64,000 nt of DNA from Flavilitoribacter nigricans DSM 23189 = NBRC 102662 (GCF_002646595.1 NZ_PDUD01000017.1:372001-436000); one strand, 5' to 3'; shown: positions 6,354 through 16,099, counted from the first letter of the stretch. The notes: generated by a model not told the origin, from the letters alone. Translations and numbers: made by a program.

Positions 6354-9101
6354 ATGTCAAAATATGGCCTCAAGCTGCTCCTTTGGGCATTGTTCCTCTA
6401 TTGGGGATGTCCCTCCCTCTATGGCCAGATCCTGCGCCCTGCACCCTGGCAACCAGGCTTCACTCCCGTCTCCACTTTTGACCTGAACGACGCGCTTCTG
6501 CAGCAACAGCTAGCGCAAACCGTTTCCCGCTGGACCAGCCGGGAATTGTCCGATGGCATCTTTTTGAATTTCCCGCTACCCGACGGCAGTACCCGGGATT
6601 ATCAGATCTGGCGTTCGGAACAGATGGCATCCGGACTCGCGGCGCAGTACCCGACCATCAGTACCTATTTCGGGCAGGATCCCGAAGATCCCCGGCGCAC
6701 GGTCCACCTGACCGTTTCCCGGAAGGGAGTTAAAGTGCTATTCTTTGGTCCCGGCGGATTGAATTATACCCTTGAGCCGCTGCACAACGAACTGGCGATC
6801 TACCGGTTTACCTATCCTAAGTTTGATCCGGCGGCGGCCGAACTGGTCAGTGCCTGTTCCGCCCAAATGGACGAAGAGGACAATCGTTTCACCGATCAGG
6901 TAGCCGGGGTAGACCGACGGGGAGAGACAAAACTCTATCGCTACCGGCTGGCGCTGGCCTGTACGGGCGAATACGGAAGCTACCACGGAGAGACCCGCGA
7001 GGAAGTCCTGATCGCCATGAACGAACTACTCCTGCAGGTCAATGCCATATTCGAACGCGAACTCTCCATTCACTTTGACCTGGTCAACAATAACGACCAG
7101 CTCATCTTCCTCGATCCGGAGACAGACCCTTACGATAACTACAGTGTAGAGGATCTGCTGGAAACCAATAAATCGATCTGTAATTACACCATCGGTTATC
7201 CAAATTTTGACTTGGGACACGTATTGGCCACCAAATTCGGCGGACAGGCCCAGATCGGTTCGGTGTGTAATTTTTCCCGGAAAGCCAAGGCCTTTTCCGG
7301 CCTTGAACAACCGGAAGGATATTACATGGGCGCCATCTTCGCTCACGAGCTGGCCCACCAGTTGGGCGCCCAGCATACCCAGAGCAACGACTGCAACCGG
7401 AACCTGAAAACGGCGCTGGAGCCGGGCAGCGGTTCGACGCTGATGGCTTACGCCGGGATCTGCGCGCCCAATGTGCAGGAACTGCCCGACGATTATTTTC
7501 ACGGCAATAGTCTGGAACTGATCGCCGAAAAAGCCGCCCAGGGAATTATTTTCGGTTGTGTTCCCGGTACCAAACTGGATAATCGGCCGCCCGTAGCTGA
7601 TGCCGGACCGGACCTGTACGTACCCATCGGTACGCCTTTCCAACTGGCCGGCAACGGCAGCGATCCCGACGGCGACAGCCTGACTTACCGTTGGGAGCAG
7701 ATGGACATCATCGTTCCCGAGGATACCACCGGAACTTACGGCCCGCTCTTTCGCAGCCGACCGCCGGGTATTGCTCCCGTCCGGTCGCTGGGAGGCCAGG
7801 ATGATCCCTGGGAGATCCTGCCGACCAAGGCCCGCAAGGCCCGGTTCCGGCTGACCGTGAAAGACCAGCGCCTCGGCCTCGGCAGTAGCGCTTACGATGA
7901 AATGACGGTTTACTTTATCGATACCGCCGGGCCCCTGGCGATCACCCGGCCGAATGGGAATACCGGAGGCTGGACCGTATCCAGTCGGCAACGGATCGAA
8001 TGGGAAGTGGCCGGTACCGATGCCGGGCCGATCCATTGCGATACCGTGAGCATCAGTTTGTCAGTTGATGGGGGATCTACCTTCCCGCACGTGCTGGCCG
8101 TTGGGGTATCCAACAACGGCGTTGCCGAAGTGGATCTTCCCGCACTCACCTCCACCGCCTGTAAGATCCGGGTCGGCTGTGCCGGAGGGGCTATTTTTGA
8201 TGTATCGGCTGCTTTTGAACTGTTTGATCCCAATGCTCCCGTTCCAGTAGATACAATGACGGTAGATACCATGTCTGTGGATACTATCGTGACGCCACCG
8301 ATGGATACCGGTACAACTGTCATTGATACCATGACCACCGTCGTGGAGGATACGATGGTCAATCCGGTTACCGATACTACGGACTATCCGGTTCTGGACA
8401 CCATGATCGTCACCAATCCGGATACCCTGGATCAAGCGGTGACGGACACCACCGGTACGCCGATGGACACGATTCCCGTGACGCCGGTGGATACGATCCC
8501 GGTTACACCCACGGACACTATTCCGAACCCACCGACCGATACAGTTCCTGTTACGCCGACGGATACCATCCCGGACGTTCCGGTAGATACCATCAGTAAT
8601 CCACCGATGGATACGCTGGACGAACCGATGGATACCATACCGGTCATGCCCGGAGATACGCTGACCGAACCTCCGCTGGACACCGTTACCGTCATGCCGT
8701 CGGATACCGTGATCGTCACTGATCCGGATACGGTCATTCAGAACCCCGTGGATACCATAACGACTCCGCCTCAGGATACGACCGTGATCGATCCGCCACC
8801 CGGCCCGCAAAATTTCCCGGGAGGCAGGATGAATTGCAAGACCTGCTATCCCGGCATTGTGGTGGCTCCGAACCCGAGTCACGGTTCGGTTTACCTCCGG
8901 GTAAAACTGGAAAAACCAATTTTAAGCCAGATCAGTCTGATCAACAGTCAGGGTCGGATACTGGAGGACCGAAAAGTTCCGTTGGAGGAGGGGACCAATG
9001 TTTTAGACTGGGACCTGAGTCAGTATCCCAGTGGGATCTATTGGTTCCGGCTGACGTATCCAGAAGGAATGCAGATCAAACCGATCGTGCTGGAACATTA
9101 G
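6354..9101 (+). CDS. Secreted reprolysin-like metalloprotease with type IX sorting domain
   Basis: This 915-residue protein has a signal peptide (ending near LYGQ) and a propeptide-like region. A metzincin zinc site HELAHQLGAQH lies at 331-341, placing it with reprolysin/adamalysin-like peptidases. After the protease come PKD-like and beta-sandwich segments (PPVADAGPDLYVPIG and SDPDGDSLTYRWEQM). About 180 residues (632-812) are a low-complexity linker built on repeated P-x-D-T units. The C-terminus (VVAPNPSHGSVYL ... YPSGIYWFRL) is a type IX secretion sorting domain, so the protein is predicted to cross the outer membrane and be surface-attached or released. Its substrate is unknown. It is monocistronic. 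Confidence 0.9.
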   Translation: MSKYGLKLLLWALFLYWGCPSLYGQILRPAPWQPGFTPVSTFDLNDALLQQQLAQTVSRWTSRELSDGIFLNFPLPDGSTRDYQIWRSEQMASGLAAQYPTISTYFGQDPEDPRRTVHLTVSRKGVKVLFFGPGGLNYTLEPLHNELAIYRFTYPKFDPAAAELVSACSAQMDEEDNRFTDQVAGVDRRGETKLYRYRLALACTGEYGSYHGETREEVLIAMNELLLQVNAIFERELSIHFDLVNNNDQLIFLDPETDPYDNYSVEDLLETNKSICNYTIGYPNFDLGHVLATKFGGQAQIGSVCNFSRKAKAFSGLEQPEGYYMGAIFAHELAHQLGAQHTQSNDCNRNLKTALEPGSGSTLMAYAGICAPNVQELPDDYFHGNSLELIAEKAAQGIIFGCVPGTKLDNRPPVADAGPDLYVPIGTPFQLAGNGSDPDGDSLTYRWEQMDIIVPEDTTGTYGPLFRSRPPGIAPVRSLGGQDDPWEILPTKARKARFRLTVKDQRLGLGSSAYDEMTVYFIDTAGPLAITRPNGNTGGWTVSSRQRIEWEVAGTDAGPIHCDTVSISLSVDGGSTFPHVLAVGVSNNGVAEVDLPALTSTACKIRVGCAGGAIFDVSAAFELFDPNAPVPVDTMTVDTMSVDTIVTPPMDTGTTVIDTMTTVVEDTMVNPVTDTTDYPVLDTMIVTNPDTLDQAVTDTTGTPMDTIPVTPVDTIPVTPTDTIPNPPTDTVPVTPTDTIPDVPVDTISNPPMDTLDEPMDTIPVMPGDTLTEPPLDTVTVMPSDTVIVTDPDTVIQNPVDTITTPPQDTTVIDPPPGPQNFPGGRMNCKTCYPGIVVAPNPSHGSVYLRVKLEKPILSQISLINSQGRILEDRKVPLEEGTNVLDWDLSQYPSGIYWFRLTYPEGMQIKPIVLEH

Positions 9102-9310
9102 TCAAGCTTAAATATTCGAACAAGCAGGATCCAATGGTCGTACTGAAGTACTTTCTTCTACTTCCGGATGGTTAATACTTTATTTTTCAACCAGTTAGTA
9201 TTGAATAGCATCTTCCTGATGCTCCGTGCCGCGATTTATTACCCGGGGCATTTCCCAAAAAGAGGAGATTTGGTTTCAACCTCCTGAGCAGATTGAACAA
9301 TGGAAGCTGC

Positions 9311-9925
9311 TTAGCGGATCACCGGCAATGACCAGTGCCGGCGCACCGCCAAGGCGCGGATGGTGATCACCACGGCAATGCCCGCGAGCATATTGATGAC
9401 CGGTGCGGGCCAGATCCACTGAAACAATACGAAGAATAAACCACCGGCCAGACAGGCGGTAGCGTAGATCTCCTTGCGAAAGATCAAAGGCACCTCATTG
9501 GACAACACATCCCGCAGCACGCCGCCGAATACGGCCGATACGGCACCCATCAAAATGGCAATAACCGGGGATAGGCCCAAGGCCAGCGTCTTTTGTAAGC
9601 CAAGGATAGTGAATAAGCCGATACCAATGGTATCGAACAGAAACATAGTGCGCCGCAATTTCAGGATGTGGTGCTTGAAGAAAAAGCTGATAAGCACCGC
9701 CGCTACGATGACGGCCAGATAGTTGAGGTCCTTCATCCAGCCGACCGGCGTACTGCCGATCAGTACGTCCCGGAGCGTACCACCGCCAACGGCCGTTACG
9801 AGGGCCAGTATGCCGGCACCAAAAATATCAAATCGCTTTTCGGAAGCGGCCAGCGCACCACTGATCGCAAAAACGAAGGTACCGACAATGTCGATGAGGT
9901 AGATCCAGGAAGCAATGACGGACAT
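9311..9925 (-). CDS. TRIC-type cation channel family (UPF0126) membrane protein
   Basis: The 204-residue membrane protein consists of two homologous three-helix halves plus a seventh helix. Each half carries a glycine-rich signature: AVGGGTLRDVL in the first and AVFGGVLRDVL in the second. This matches the bacterial TRIC/YicG family, which forms trimeric monovalent-cation channels. The physiological role in bacteria is not settled. It is convergent with the metalloprotease gene, about 210 bases away, and about 60 bases downstream of the histidine kinase gene on the same strand. Confidence 0.85.
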   Translation of the reverse strand: MSVIASWIYLIDIVGTFVFAISGALAASEKRFDIFGAGILALVTAVGGGTLRDVLIGSTPVGWMKDLNYLAVIVAAVLISFFFKHHILKLRRTMFLFDTIGIGLFTILGLQKTLALGLSPVIAILMGAVSAVFGGVLRDVLSNEVPLIFRKEIYATACLAGGLFFVLFQWIWPAPVINMLAGIAVVITIRALAVRRHWSLPVIR

Positions 9926-9987
9926 AGACAGAAAATTTCCGCAATACTAGGGAATTTTATCAGTAAGTGGTATCCCGATGATTGTCC

Positions 9988-11331
9988 CTAGAAATAAAGT
10001 AGGAAAGCCGTCCCCTCCCCTTCTACCGACTGCACCTGGATATTGCCGCCGTGCAGCAGCATGATCTGCTTACAAAGGCTCAGTCCGATCCCGCTGCCGG
10101 TCTTGCGCGAACTGAAGAAGGGGATAAAGATCTTATCCCAGAGCGCTTCGGGTATTCCCTTACCGTTATCGGCGACTTTAATGATCGTTTTTCCACTGGG
10201 TATCCGGTAGGCGGAAAGTACGATGCGGGCTTCCTCCACATCCCGGACCGCTTCCGTCGCATTGACCAGGAGGTTGATCAGGGCCTGTTCCAGCAGGTTG
10301 GTATCCGCCATGATCTGCAGATCGGGATCTTTCAGGATCAGTTGCATTTCAATGCCTTTTTGCAACATGCCCGGTTCCATGAGTTGGGCGATGTTCTCCA
10401 GGATACTGTGTACGTAAACTTGTTCGAGCTGCAGGTTGTTGATCTTGTTCAATTGGCTGTAGGTGCGGGCAAATTTCAGCAGTCCCTCTCCCCGGTTCTG
10501 AATGGTAGCCACTCCCAGCTCGAGATCATCCACCGGCAGGGCCGTGGCCCCGCTTTGGGCCTTGGATTGCTGGATCTGTCGTTTCAGCGTATCGGCCAGG
10601 GAGGAGATGGGCGCAATTGAATTCATGATCTCATGGGTCAGCACCCCGAGCAATTGCTGCCAGGCCTTGGACTCGGCCGCATCCAGGGCGTCATTGACGT
10701 TTTTGCAGGCGATCAGTTTATGGGTGCGGCCTTCCGTCACGAATTGCGTAGCGGTGAGCATTACCTTGAACACCGCCTGTTCGAGCTGCATCCGGACCAC
10801 TTTGCTCTCTCCGGCCCGCAAGGTCTGAATTTCCCGGTACAGTCGCTCGTTCCGCTTTTTCAGACCGTCGATCCGCCGCAGGTGGGGCATCATCAGCATT
10901 TCCTTCCAGGTTTCGTTCATCCAGCTCACTTCCCCGCTGTCCTCTTCGTAGGAAAGGATCCCCGTATCGATCAGTTCCAGGATCTTCTGTAAAAAGTGGA
11001 ATTGCGCTTCCTTCTCTTTACTGATATCCTGAAAAGCGACATTGAGCCGGTTGAAGCCATTTCGCATTTCGCGGATGGTATCGGTCCCGCTCTCTTCGTC
11101 GAAATGGCGGGAGAAATCGCGATACTTTACGGATTCGATGAATTGCCGCCACTCGGCCATCGGCAGACGGTGGTACCGCAACAGTTCCCAGAACTGATAC
11201 GCGCCAAGCGGGAACAGTAAAAACAACGACCAGTGCCCACCGATGGAGATCAGGTAGGTGATCAGGGCGGTCAGCAGCAGTAGTGGCAGTATGCGCCGGA
11301 GTATGGGCCATTGTCTGGGTTTAGATATCAT
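9988..11331 (-). CDS. Membrane sensor histidine kinase (NtrY-like)
   Basis: The 447-residue kinase has two N-terminal helices (about 14-30 and 34-50) with almost no periplasmic loop, so it probably senses membrane or cytoplasmic cues. A HAMP/PAS-like region follows (WMNETWKEML near 137-146). The phospho-acceptor is H233 in VLTHEIMNSIAP. The ATPase domain has an N box (ALINLLVNATEAV) and G boxes (VADNGKGIP and SGIGLSLCKQI). Its start overlaps the end of the upstream sigma-54 response-regulator gene by 11 bases, so the two form a coupled pair. The pair is divergent from the ABC transporter operon it probably controls. Confidence 0.9.
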   Translation of the reverse strand: MISKPRQWPILRRILPLLLLTALITYLISIGGHWSLFLLFPLGAYQFWELLRYHRLPMAEWRQFIESVKYRDFSRHFDEESGTDTIREMRNGFNRLNVAFQDISKEKEAQFHFLQKILELIDTGILSYEEDSGEVSWMNETWKEMLMMPHLRRIDGLKKRNERLYREIQTLRAGESKVVRMQLEQAVFKVMLTATQFVTEGRTHKLIACKNVNDALDAAESKAWQQLLGVLTHEIMNSIAPISSLADTLKRQIQQSKAQSGATALPVDDLELGVATIQNRGEGLLKFARTYSQLNKINNLQLEQVYVHSILENIAQLMEPGMLQKGIEMQLILKDPDLQIMADTNLLEQALINLLVNATEAVRDVEEARIVLSAYRIPSGKTIIKVADNGKGIPEALWDKIFIPFFSSRKTGSGIGLSLCKQIMLLHGGNIQVQSVEGEGTAFLLYF

Positions 11332-12673
11332 ACTTGTGGATCCTGCGGTAAAGCGCCGTACGGGTGAGCCCCAGCTCTTTTGCGGCTTTGGTAATATTTC
11401 CCTGATTTTTTCGGATCACCTTGAGAATGGTATTTCGCTCGACGGTACTTAACCGGAGATCCTTCGGTTCATCGGCGGTACGTCCCGCGGACTCGATGGG
11501 GGAAAAGATGATGTCCTCCGCTTCCAGCTCACTGCCCTCGGACATGATCACCGCCCGTTCGATGGCGTATTGCAATTCGCGGACATTACCCGGGAAGGTG
11601 TAGTGCAGTAATTTGTCTTTTGCCCCCTGGGATAAGCCCAGTCCACCCTTGCGATATTTTTCAGCGTACTGTTCCAGGAAGTGATCGGCAATAAGGAGGA
11701 TATCCCGCCCCCGTTCGCGCAGGGGCGGCACTACGATCTCCACGGTATTGATGCGGTAGATCAGGTCTTTGCGAAAGCGCTTTTCATCCGCCAGTTCGGT
11801 CAGAGAAAGATTGGTGGCGCAAAGCAGGCGGATATCCACCGGGATGGGTTCGCTACTCCCCAGCGGGATCACCTGCCGGTTTTGCAACACGCTCAGGAGT
11901 TTGGCCTGCTGGTGCGGAGCGATATTGCCGATCTCATCCAGGAAGAGGGTACCACCGTCGGCCACCTGAAAACGTCCCCGGCGGTCTTCCCGGGCGTCCG
12001 TAAAGGCCCCTTTTTTATAACCGAATAATTCACTTTCGAAAAGCGTCTCCGAAAGCGCTCCCACGTCCACCTTGACGAAGGCTTTATCCGCTCGCAAAGA
12101 CCGCTGGTGGATGGCCTGGGCGATGAGGTCCTTTCCGGTCCCGTTCTCACCGAGGATCAGGATATTGGCATCCGTCGGAGCGATCTTTTCAACTTTGTAC
12201 AGAACGTCCTGCAACTGCTCCGACGCTCCGATAAGGTCCAGATCCCGGCCAAGCTGCTTTTGGTCCGGTTCGGAGCCGCTCCCCTTTTTCTTCGCCAGGA
12301 TCCCCCGCAGCATTTCCAGCAGCTTTTGGTTGTGCCAGGGTTTCACCATAAAATCCACCGCCCCTTCCTTCAGGCTCCGTACCGCAAGATCGATATCTCC
12401 GTAAGCGGTGATCATCACCACTTCGGCCGGCGTATTCATTTTCCGGATCTCCCGCAGCCAGAATAGCCCCTCGTTACCGGTATTCAGCGAACTGTTGAAG
12501 TTCATGTCCAGCAAAACGATATCGTAATGATGGTACGTGAGATGATCCTTCAGTCGCTCCGGATGCTTTTCCGTCACGACCTTTTTCACCTCCGTTTTCA
12601 ACAGCAACTGGACCGCCGTCAGCACGTCGGGATCGTCGTCGACTACCAGTATGGATGCTTTGGATAGGCGCAT
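11321..12673 (-). CDS. Sigma-54-dependent response regulator (NtrC/AtoC family)
   Basis: The 450-residue protein has a receiver domain (acidic DDD at 12-14, phospho-acceptor D56, K111). An AAA+ domain follows with Walker A GENGTGKD at 175-182 and an ELFGYKKGAFTDA loop, then a C-terminal Fis-type helix-turn-helix (NITKAAKELGLTRTALYRR). Such proteins activate sigma-54 RNA polymerase from upstream sites after phosphorylation. The sigma-54 contact loop reads GAFTDA instead of the textbook GAFTGA. It is translated ahead of, and overlaps, its histidine kinase. The facing intergenic region holds a candidate sigma-54 promoter for the ABC transporter operon. Confidence 0.92.
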   Translation of the reverse strand: MRLSKASILVVDDDPDVLTAVQLLLKTEVKKVVTEKHPERLKDHLTYHHYDIVLLDMNFNSSLNTGNEGLFWLREIRKMNTPAEVVMITAYGDIDLAVRSLKEGAVDFMVKPWHNQKLLEMLRGILAKKKGSGSEPDQKQLGRDLDLIGASEQLQDVLYKVEKIAPTDANILILGENGTGKDLIAQAIHQRSLRADKAFVKVDVGALSETLFESELFGYKKGAFTDAREDRRGRFQVADGGTLFLDEIGNIAPHQQAKLLSVLQNRQVIPLGSSEPIPVDIRLLCATNLSLTELADEKRFRKDLIYRINTVEIVVPPLRERGRDILLIADHFLEQYAEKYRKGGLGLSQGAKDKLLHYTFPGNVRELQYAIERAVIMSEGSELEAEDIIFSPIESAGRTADEPKDLRLSTVERNTILKVIRKNQGNITKAAKELGLTRTALYRRIHKYDI

Positions 12674-12826
12674 GATTCGGTTTATTTAATTCATTTTTGC
12701 GGGTAATCCGGGAAATATGATGCCTTTGAGGCGTCTTTAAACCCGGCTGACCGGTCGATAACAATATTACAGTAATTGAGCAGGGGCACAAAATTTTATA
12801 AATTTAAAATCGGGATCCAGCCGCAA

Positions 12827-12845
12827 GTGTATCGTTTTCGTACAC
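12827..12845. promoter_or_regulatory. Candidate enhancer-type inverted repeat
   Basis: GTGTATCGTTTTCGTACAC reads as an inverted repeat with outer arms GTGTA/TACAC. It lies about 75 bases upstream of the candidate -24 element, in the position expected for an NtrC-family activator site. Binding by the adjacent regulator is inference. Confidence 0.35.
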
Positions 12846-12920
12846 CTTTTGTAGCGGAAGCGTACGGGCACGGGCACCTCAAAAGCACCTAAACAACTAT
12901 TAATCAGTAATTTAAAAAGC

Positions 12921-12936
12921 TGGCACAGTATTATCA
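12921..12936 (+). promoter_or_regulatory. Candidate sigma-54 promoter of the ABC/FtsX operon
   Basis: TGGCAC at 12921-12926 is a perfect -24 element. Ten bases after its GG the -12 dinucleotide reads TC rather than GC, so the -12 half is imperfect. The site is about 77 bases before the ATPase start codon and faces an adjacent sigma-54 activator gene, which makes it plausible. Confidence 0.45.
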
Positions 12937-13012
12937 TTGAGTAGGTAGGATCAGGGACCGGACAGTTTGTGCGGACGTTCAGCCGCCGGCCCCGCTAAAA
13001 ATCAATTCATTA

Positions 13013-13690
13013 ATGATCAGTATTCACAACATTGCAAAAAGATACCGGACGGACGAAGTAGAGACCACGGCGCTCAACGGGCTTTCTCTGGAGGTCAAAC
13101 CGGGGGAATTCGTCGCCATTATGGGGCCTTCCGGCTGCGGTAAATCCACCCTGCTCAATATCCTCGGATTACTGGATGAAGCCGACGGCGGGCAATTCCT
13201 GCTGGACGGAATCGACGTTTCGCGCTACAACGAGAACCGGCGGGCCGAATTGCGCATGGAAAAGATCGGTTTCGTTTTCCAGAATTTCAACCTGATCGAC
13301 GAACTCACCGTGTACGAAAATGTGGAACTGCCGCTGCTCTACAACGGCATCAAAGCCGGCGAACGCAAAAAAAGGGTGGAATACGTACTCGATAAAGTGC
13401 AGATCATGCACCGGCGCAATCACTATCCCACCCAGCTTTCCGGAGGGCAACAGCAACGGGTGGCCGTTGCCCGGGCCGTGATCAACCAGCCGGCCATCAT
13501 CCTCGCCGACGAACCCACGGGTAATCTGGATTCGCAGAACGGCAATGAGGTCATGCAGTTGCTCACCGAACTGAACGAAAGCGGTACCACTATCGTGATG
13601 GTGACCCACAGTGAACACGACGCGCGCTTCAGCCACCGCATCGTTCGGATGCTGGACGGGCAAACGGTAGCAGAAAGCGTATTGGTATAA
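13013..13690 (+). CDS. ABC transporter ATP-binding protein (MacB/LolD type)
   Basis: The 225-residue ATPase has Walker A GPSGCGKST (38-46), signature LSGGQQQR (142-149), Walker B ILADEP (163-168) and the switch histidine in VTHSEHD. Length and sequence fit the LolD/MacB/FtsE group, whose partners are FtsX-like permeases that act mechanically on periplasmic substrates rather than forming a channel. It is the only ATPase in the operon and is followed by three large permeases, so it presumably energises all of them. Expression is probably driven by the candidate sigma-54 promoter upstream. Confidence 0.93.
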   Translation: MISIHNIAKRYRTDEVETTALNGLSLEVKPGEFVAIMGPSGCGKSTLLNILGLLDEADGGQFLLDGIDVSRYNENRRAELRMEKIGFVFQNFNLIDELTVYENVELPLLYNGIKAGERKKRVEYVLDKVQIMHRRNHYPTQLSGGQQQRVAVARAVINQPAIILADEPTGNLDSQNGNEVMQLLTELNESGTTIVMVTHSEHDARFSHRIVRMLDGQTVAESVLV

Positions 13691-13714
13691 CCATTAAGCC
13701 CTAAATCCAAAACA

Positions 13715-16099
13715 ATGATGTTTCGAAATTATATAAAAATTGCCCTGCGCGGACTGGTTAAACACCGGGCCTACAGTTTCATTAATATCCTGGGACTGGC
13801 CACCGGAATGGCCGTTACCCTGCTCATCGGCCTGTGGGTCTATCACGAAGCTTCGTACGACCGCTTCTTACCCGACTACGAACAGGTCTACCAGATCAAA
13901 CGGCACTACACCATCGAGGGCGAAACGCACACGATCGAGGCCATCGCCCTGCCGCTGGTGGAAATCATGGAAAATGATATTCCGGGCATTGCCCACGTGG
14001 CCCTATCCGACTGGGGCAATGCCCACAGCCTGATGGTTGGGGAGACCAAACTCTCTTCCCAGGGATACTTCGTCGGGGAAGATTTTCTGCAGATCCTGAA
14101 ATACCCCCTGTTGCGCGGTGAGCCCGCTACCGTACTGAATGACCCGAATTCGATCGTACTCACCGAACAGACGGCCACCGCCCTGTTCGGAGATGCGGAT
14201 CCCATGGGTCAGGCCGTCAAGCTCGACAACAGTCAGGAGCTGACGGTGAGCGGCATTCTGCGGGATGTACCCGGCAACTCCACGATGCAGTTCAGCTACC
14301 TGTTGCCATTTAGTCTGTTGGAGAATATTTCTCCATACGTCCGGGAAGCCCGGAACGAGTGGCTGGTCAACAGTTTCATGCTTTATCTGGGGCTGGCCCC
14401 CGGAGTTGACCAGGAACAGATCACCCCGCTGATTGAGAATATCCTGGCCGAAAAGAGTCCTGACCTCAAGCCCTATGATCCCCGGCTGAGTCTGCAGCCT
14501 GCAGCCGACTGGCACCTCTACGGCCGCTACGAGAACGGCCGTCCGGCTGGCGGATACATCGAATATGTCCGCCTGTTCGGTATTATCGGCCTGTTGGTAC
14601 TGATCATTGCCTGTATCAACTTTATGAACCTGGCAACTGCGCGTTCGGAAAAACGGGCGAAGGAAGTCGGAGTACGCAAAGCTATCGGCTCTAAACGAAA
14701 ACACCTGATCGTCCAGTTCCTGAGTGAATCCCTGCTGCTGACCACCGTTTCCTTTGCGCTGGGCATCCTGTTGGTTTATCTGGTGCTGGAACCCTTCAAC
14801 CAACTGGTGGGCAGTGAGATCCGTATCCCATTCGACCAGCCCTTGTTCTGGCTTCTGATGGTGGCCTATTTGTTGCTCACCGCTCTACTTGCAGGTAGCC
14901 GGCCGGCATTCTACCTGTCCTCTTTCAATGCGGTGCGGGTACTAAAGGGCGGCATGCAGAAGCAACGTTCGGCGGTGTGGGGTAGAAAGGCCCTGGTGCT
15001 GATACAGTTCAGTTGCTCCATTGCTCTGATCATCAGCACCCTCATCATTTATCAGCAGATCCGCCACGTGCAGGACCGCCCGACGGGTTACCTCAGAGAC
15101 CGGCTTATGATGAGTGAGATGAGTGAAGACCTCAACCGGAATTACGAAGCTATTAAAGCCGATCTGCTCGGTAGTGGGCTGGTAGAGCAGGTTGCCAAGG
15201 CTTCGGGTTCGGCCAGCGAGATCAATTTCTTCACCATTATTTCCAATTGGCCCGGTAGGAATCCGGATCGTGCTCATTTGGAGATCGGTGCGGTACGAGC
15301 GAGCGAAACTTACTTTAAGACCATGGGCATGGAGATCATCGCCGGCCGTGATTTTAAAAGCAATCTCGAAGCGGATTCTCACTCCGTCATCCTGAACGAA
15401 GCAGCCATTCGGCAATTACAACTGGACGATCCCATCGGGCAGACCATCAATTGGAACCGCAATCAGAATGTCACCATTGTCGGCGTCGTAAAAGATGCCA
15501 TTTTACTCTCCCCCTTTACGCCCGTCCATCCGACCCTGTTTGCACCTTCTTTTAACCACGAGAGCAGTATTCTGTACCGGCTTTCGCCCAACGTCAGTCC
15601 CCGGGAAGCGATCCCCCAACTGGCGGAGATCTTTGACCGGTACAACCCGGCATTCCCCTACGAATACCAGTTTGCCGATGAGGCCTACGCCCGCAAATTC
15701 CAGCTGGAATTACTGGTTGGTAAACTCGCCGGACTCTTTGCGGGGCTGGCCATATTTGTCTCTTGCCTGGGACTGTTTGGGCTGGCCGCTTTCATGGCCG
15801 AGCAGCGCCGGAAAGAGATTGGTATCCGCAAGGTATTGGGTGCTACTTTAATGCAGATCTGGTTGCTGCTTTCCCGGGAATTCCTGCTGTTGGTACTGAT
15901 CAGTTGTGTGCTGGCCACTCCGCTTGCCCTTTATTTTCTCCAGGACTGGCTGTTGCAGTACGACTACCGGATCAGTATCAGTCCGCTGACTTTTGTACTG
16001 GCCGGACTGCTGGCCCTGATCATTACCGTCATCACCATCAGTTTTCAGGCCATCCGGGCGGGCACCGCCCGACCGGTGGACAGCTTGCGCTCAGAATGA
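13715..16099 (+). CDS. FtsX-like ABC permease, first of three paralogues
   Basis: This 794-residue permease has the double MacB layout: an N-terminal helix (about 20-42), a MacB periplasmic core domain, three helices introduced by RSEKRAKEVGVRKAIGSKRK, a second periplasmic domain, and a last helical group with EQRRKEIGIRKVLGA. The duplicated E-x-G-[VI]-R-K-x-[IL]-G coupling motif contacts the ATPase. It starts with consecutive ATG codons 24 bases after the ATPase gene. In Bacteroidota such proteins are usually annotated simply as ABC transporter permeases. The substrate is unknown; lipoprotein handling, efflux or envelope stress are options. Confidence 0.9.
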   Translation: MMFRNYIKIALRGLVKHRAYSFINILGLATGMAVTLLIGLWVYHEASYDRFLPDYEQVYQIKRHYTIEGETHTIEAIALPLVEIMENDIPGIAHVALSDWGNAHSLMVGETKLSSQGYFVGEDFLQILKYPLLRGEPATVLNDPNSIVLTEQTATALFGDADPMGQAVKLDNSQELTVSGILRDVPGNSTMQFSYLLPFSLLENISPYVREARNEWLVNSFMLYLGLAPGVDQEQITPLIENILAEKSPDLKPYDPRLSLQPAADWHLYGRYENGRPAGGYIEYVRLFGIIGLLVLIIACINFMNLATARSEKRAKEVGVRKAIGSKRKHLIVQFLSESLLLTTVSFALGILLVYLVLEPFNQLVGSEIRIPFDQPLFWLLMVAYLLLTALLAGSRPAFYLSSFNAVRVLKGGMQKQRSAVWGRKALVLIQFSCSIALIISTLIIYQQIRHVQDRPTGYLRDRLMMSEMSEDLNRNYEAIKADLLGSGLVEQVAKASGSASEINFFTIISNWPGRNPDRAHLEIGAVRASETYFKTMGMEIIAGRDFKSNLEADSHSVILNEAAIRQLQLDDPIGQTINWNRNQNVTIVGVVKDAILLSPFTPVHPTLFAPSFNHESSILYRLSPNVSPREAIPQLAEIFDRYNPAFPYEYQFADEAYARKFQLELLVGKLAGLFAGLAIFVSCLGLFGLAAFMAEQRRKEIGIRKVLGATLMQIWLLLSREFLLLVLISCVLATPLALYFLQDWLLQYDYRISISPLTFVLAGLLALIITVITISFQAIRAGTARPVDSLRSE

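Noticed and set aside
7026-8036. 336-residue open frame antisense to the metalloprotease
   Set aside because: Composition is an artefact of the G+C-rich opposite strand, and the sense strand encodes intact zinc-protease motifs.
8061-8882. Repetitive Arg/His/Ile/Gly-rich frame opposite the Asp-Thr linker
   Set aside because: Its periodicity is the reverse complement of the linker codons; it is not an independent repeat protein.
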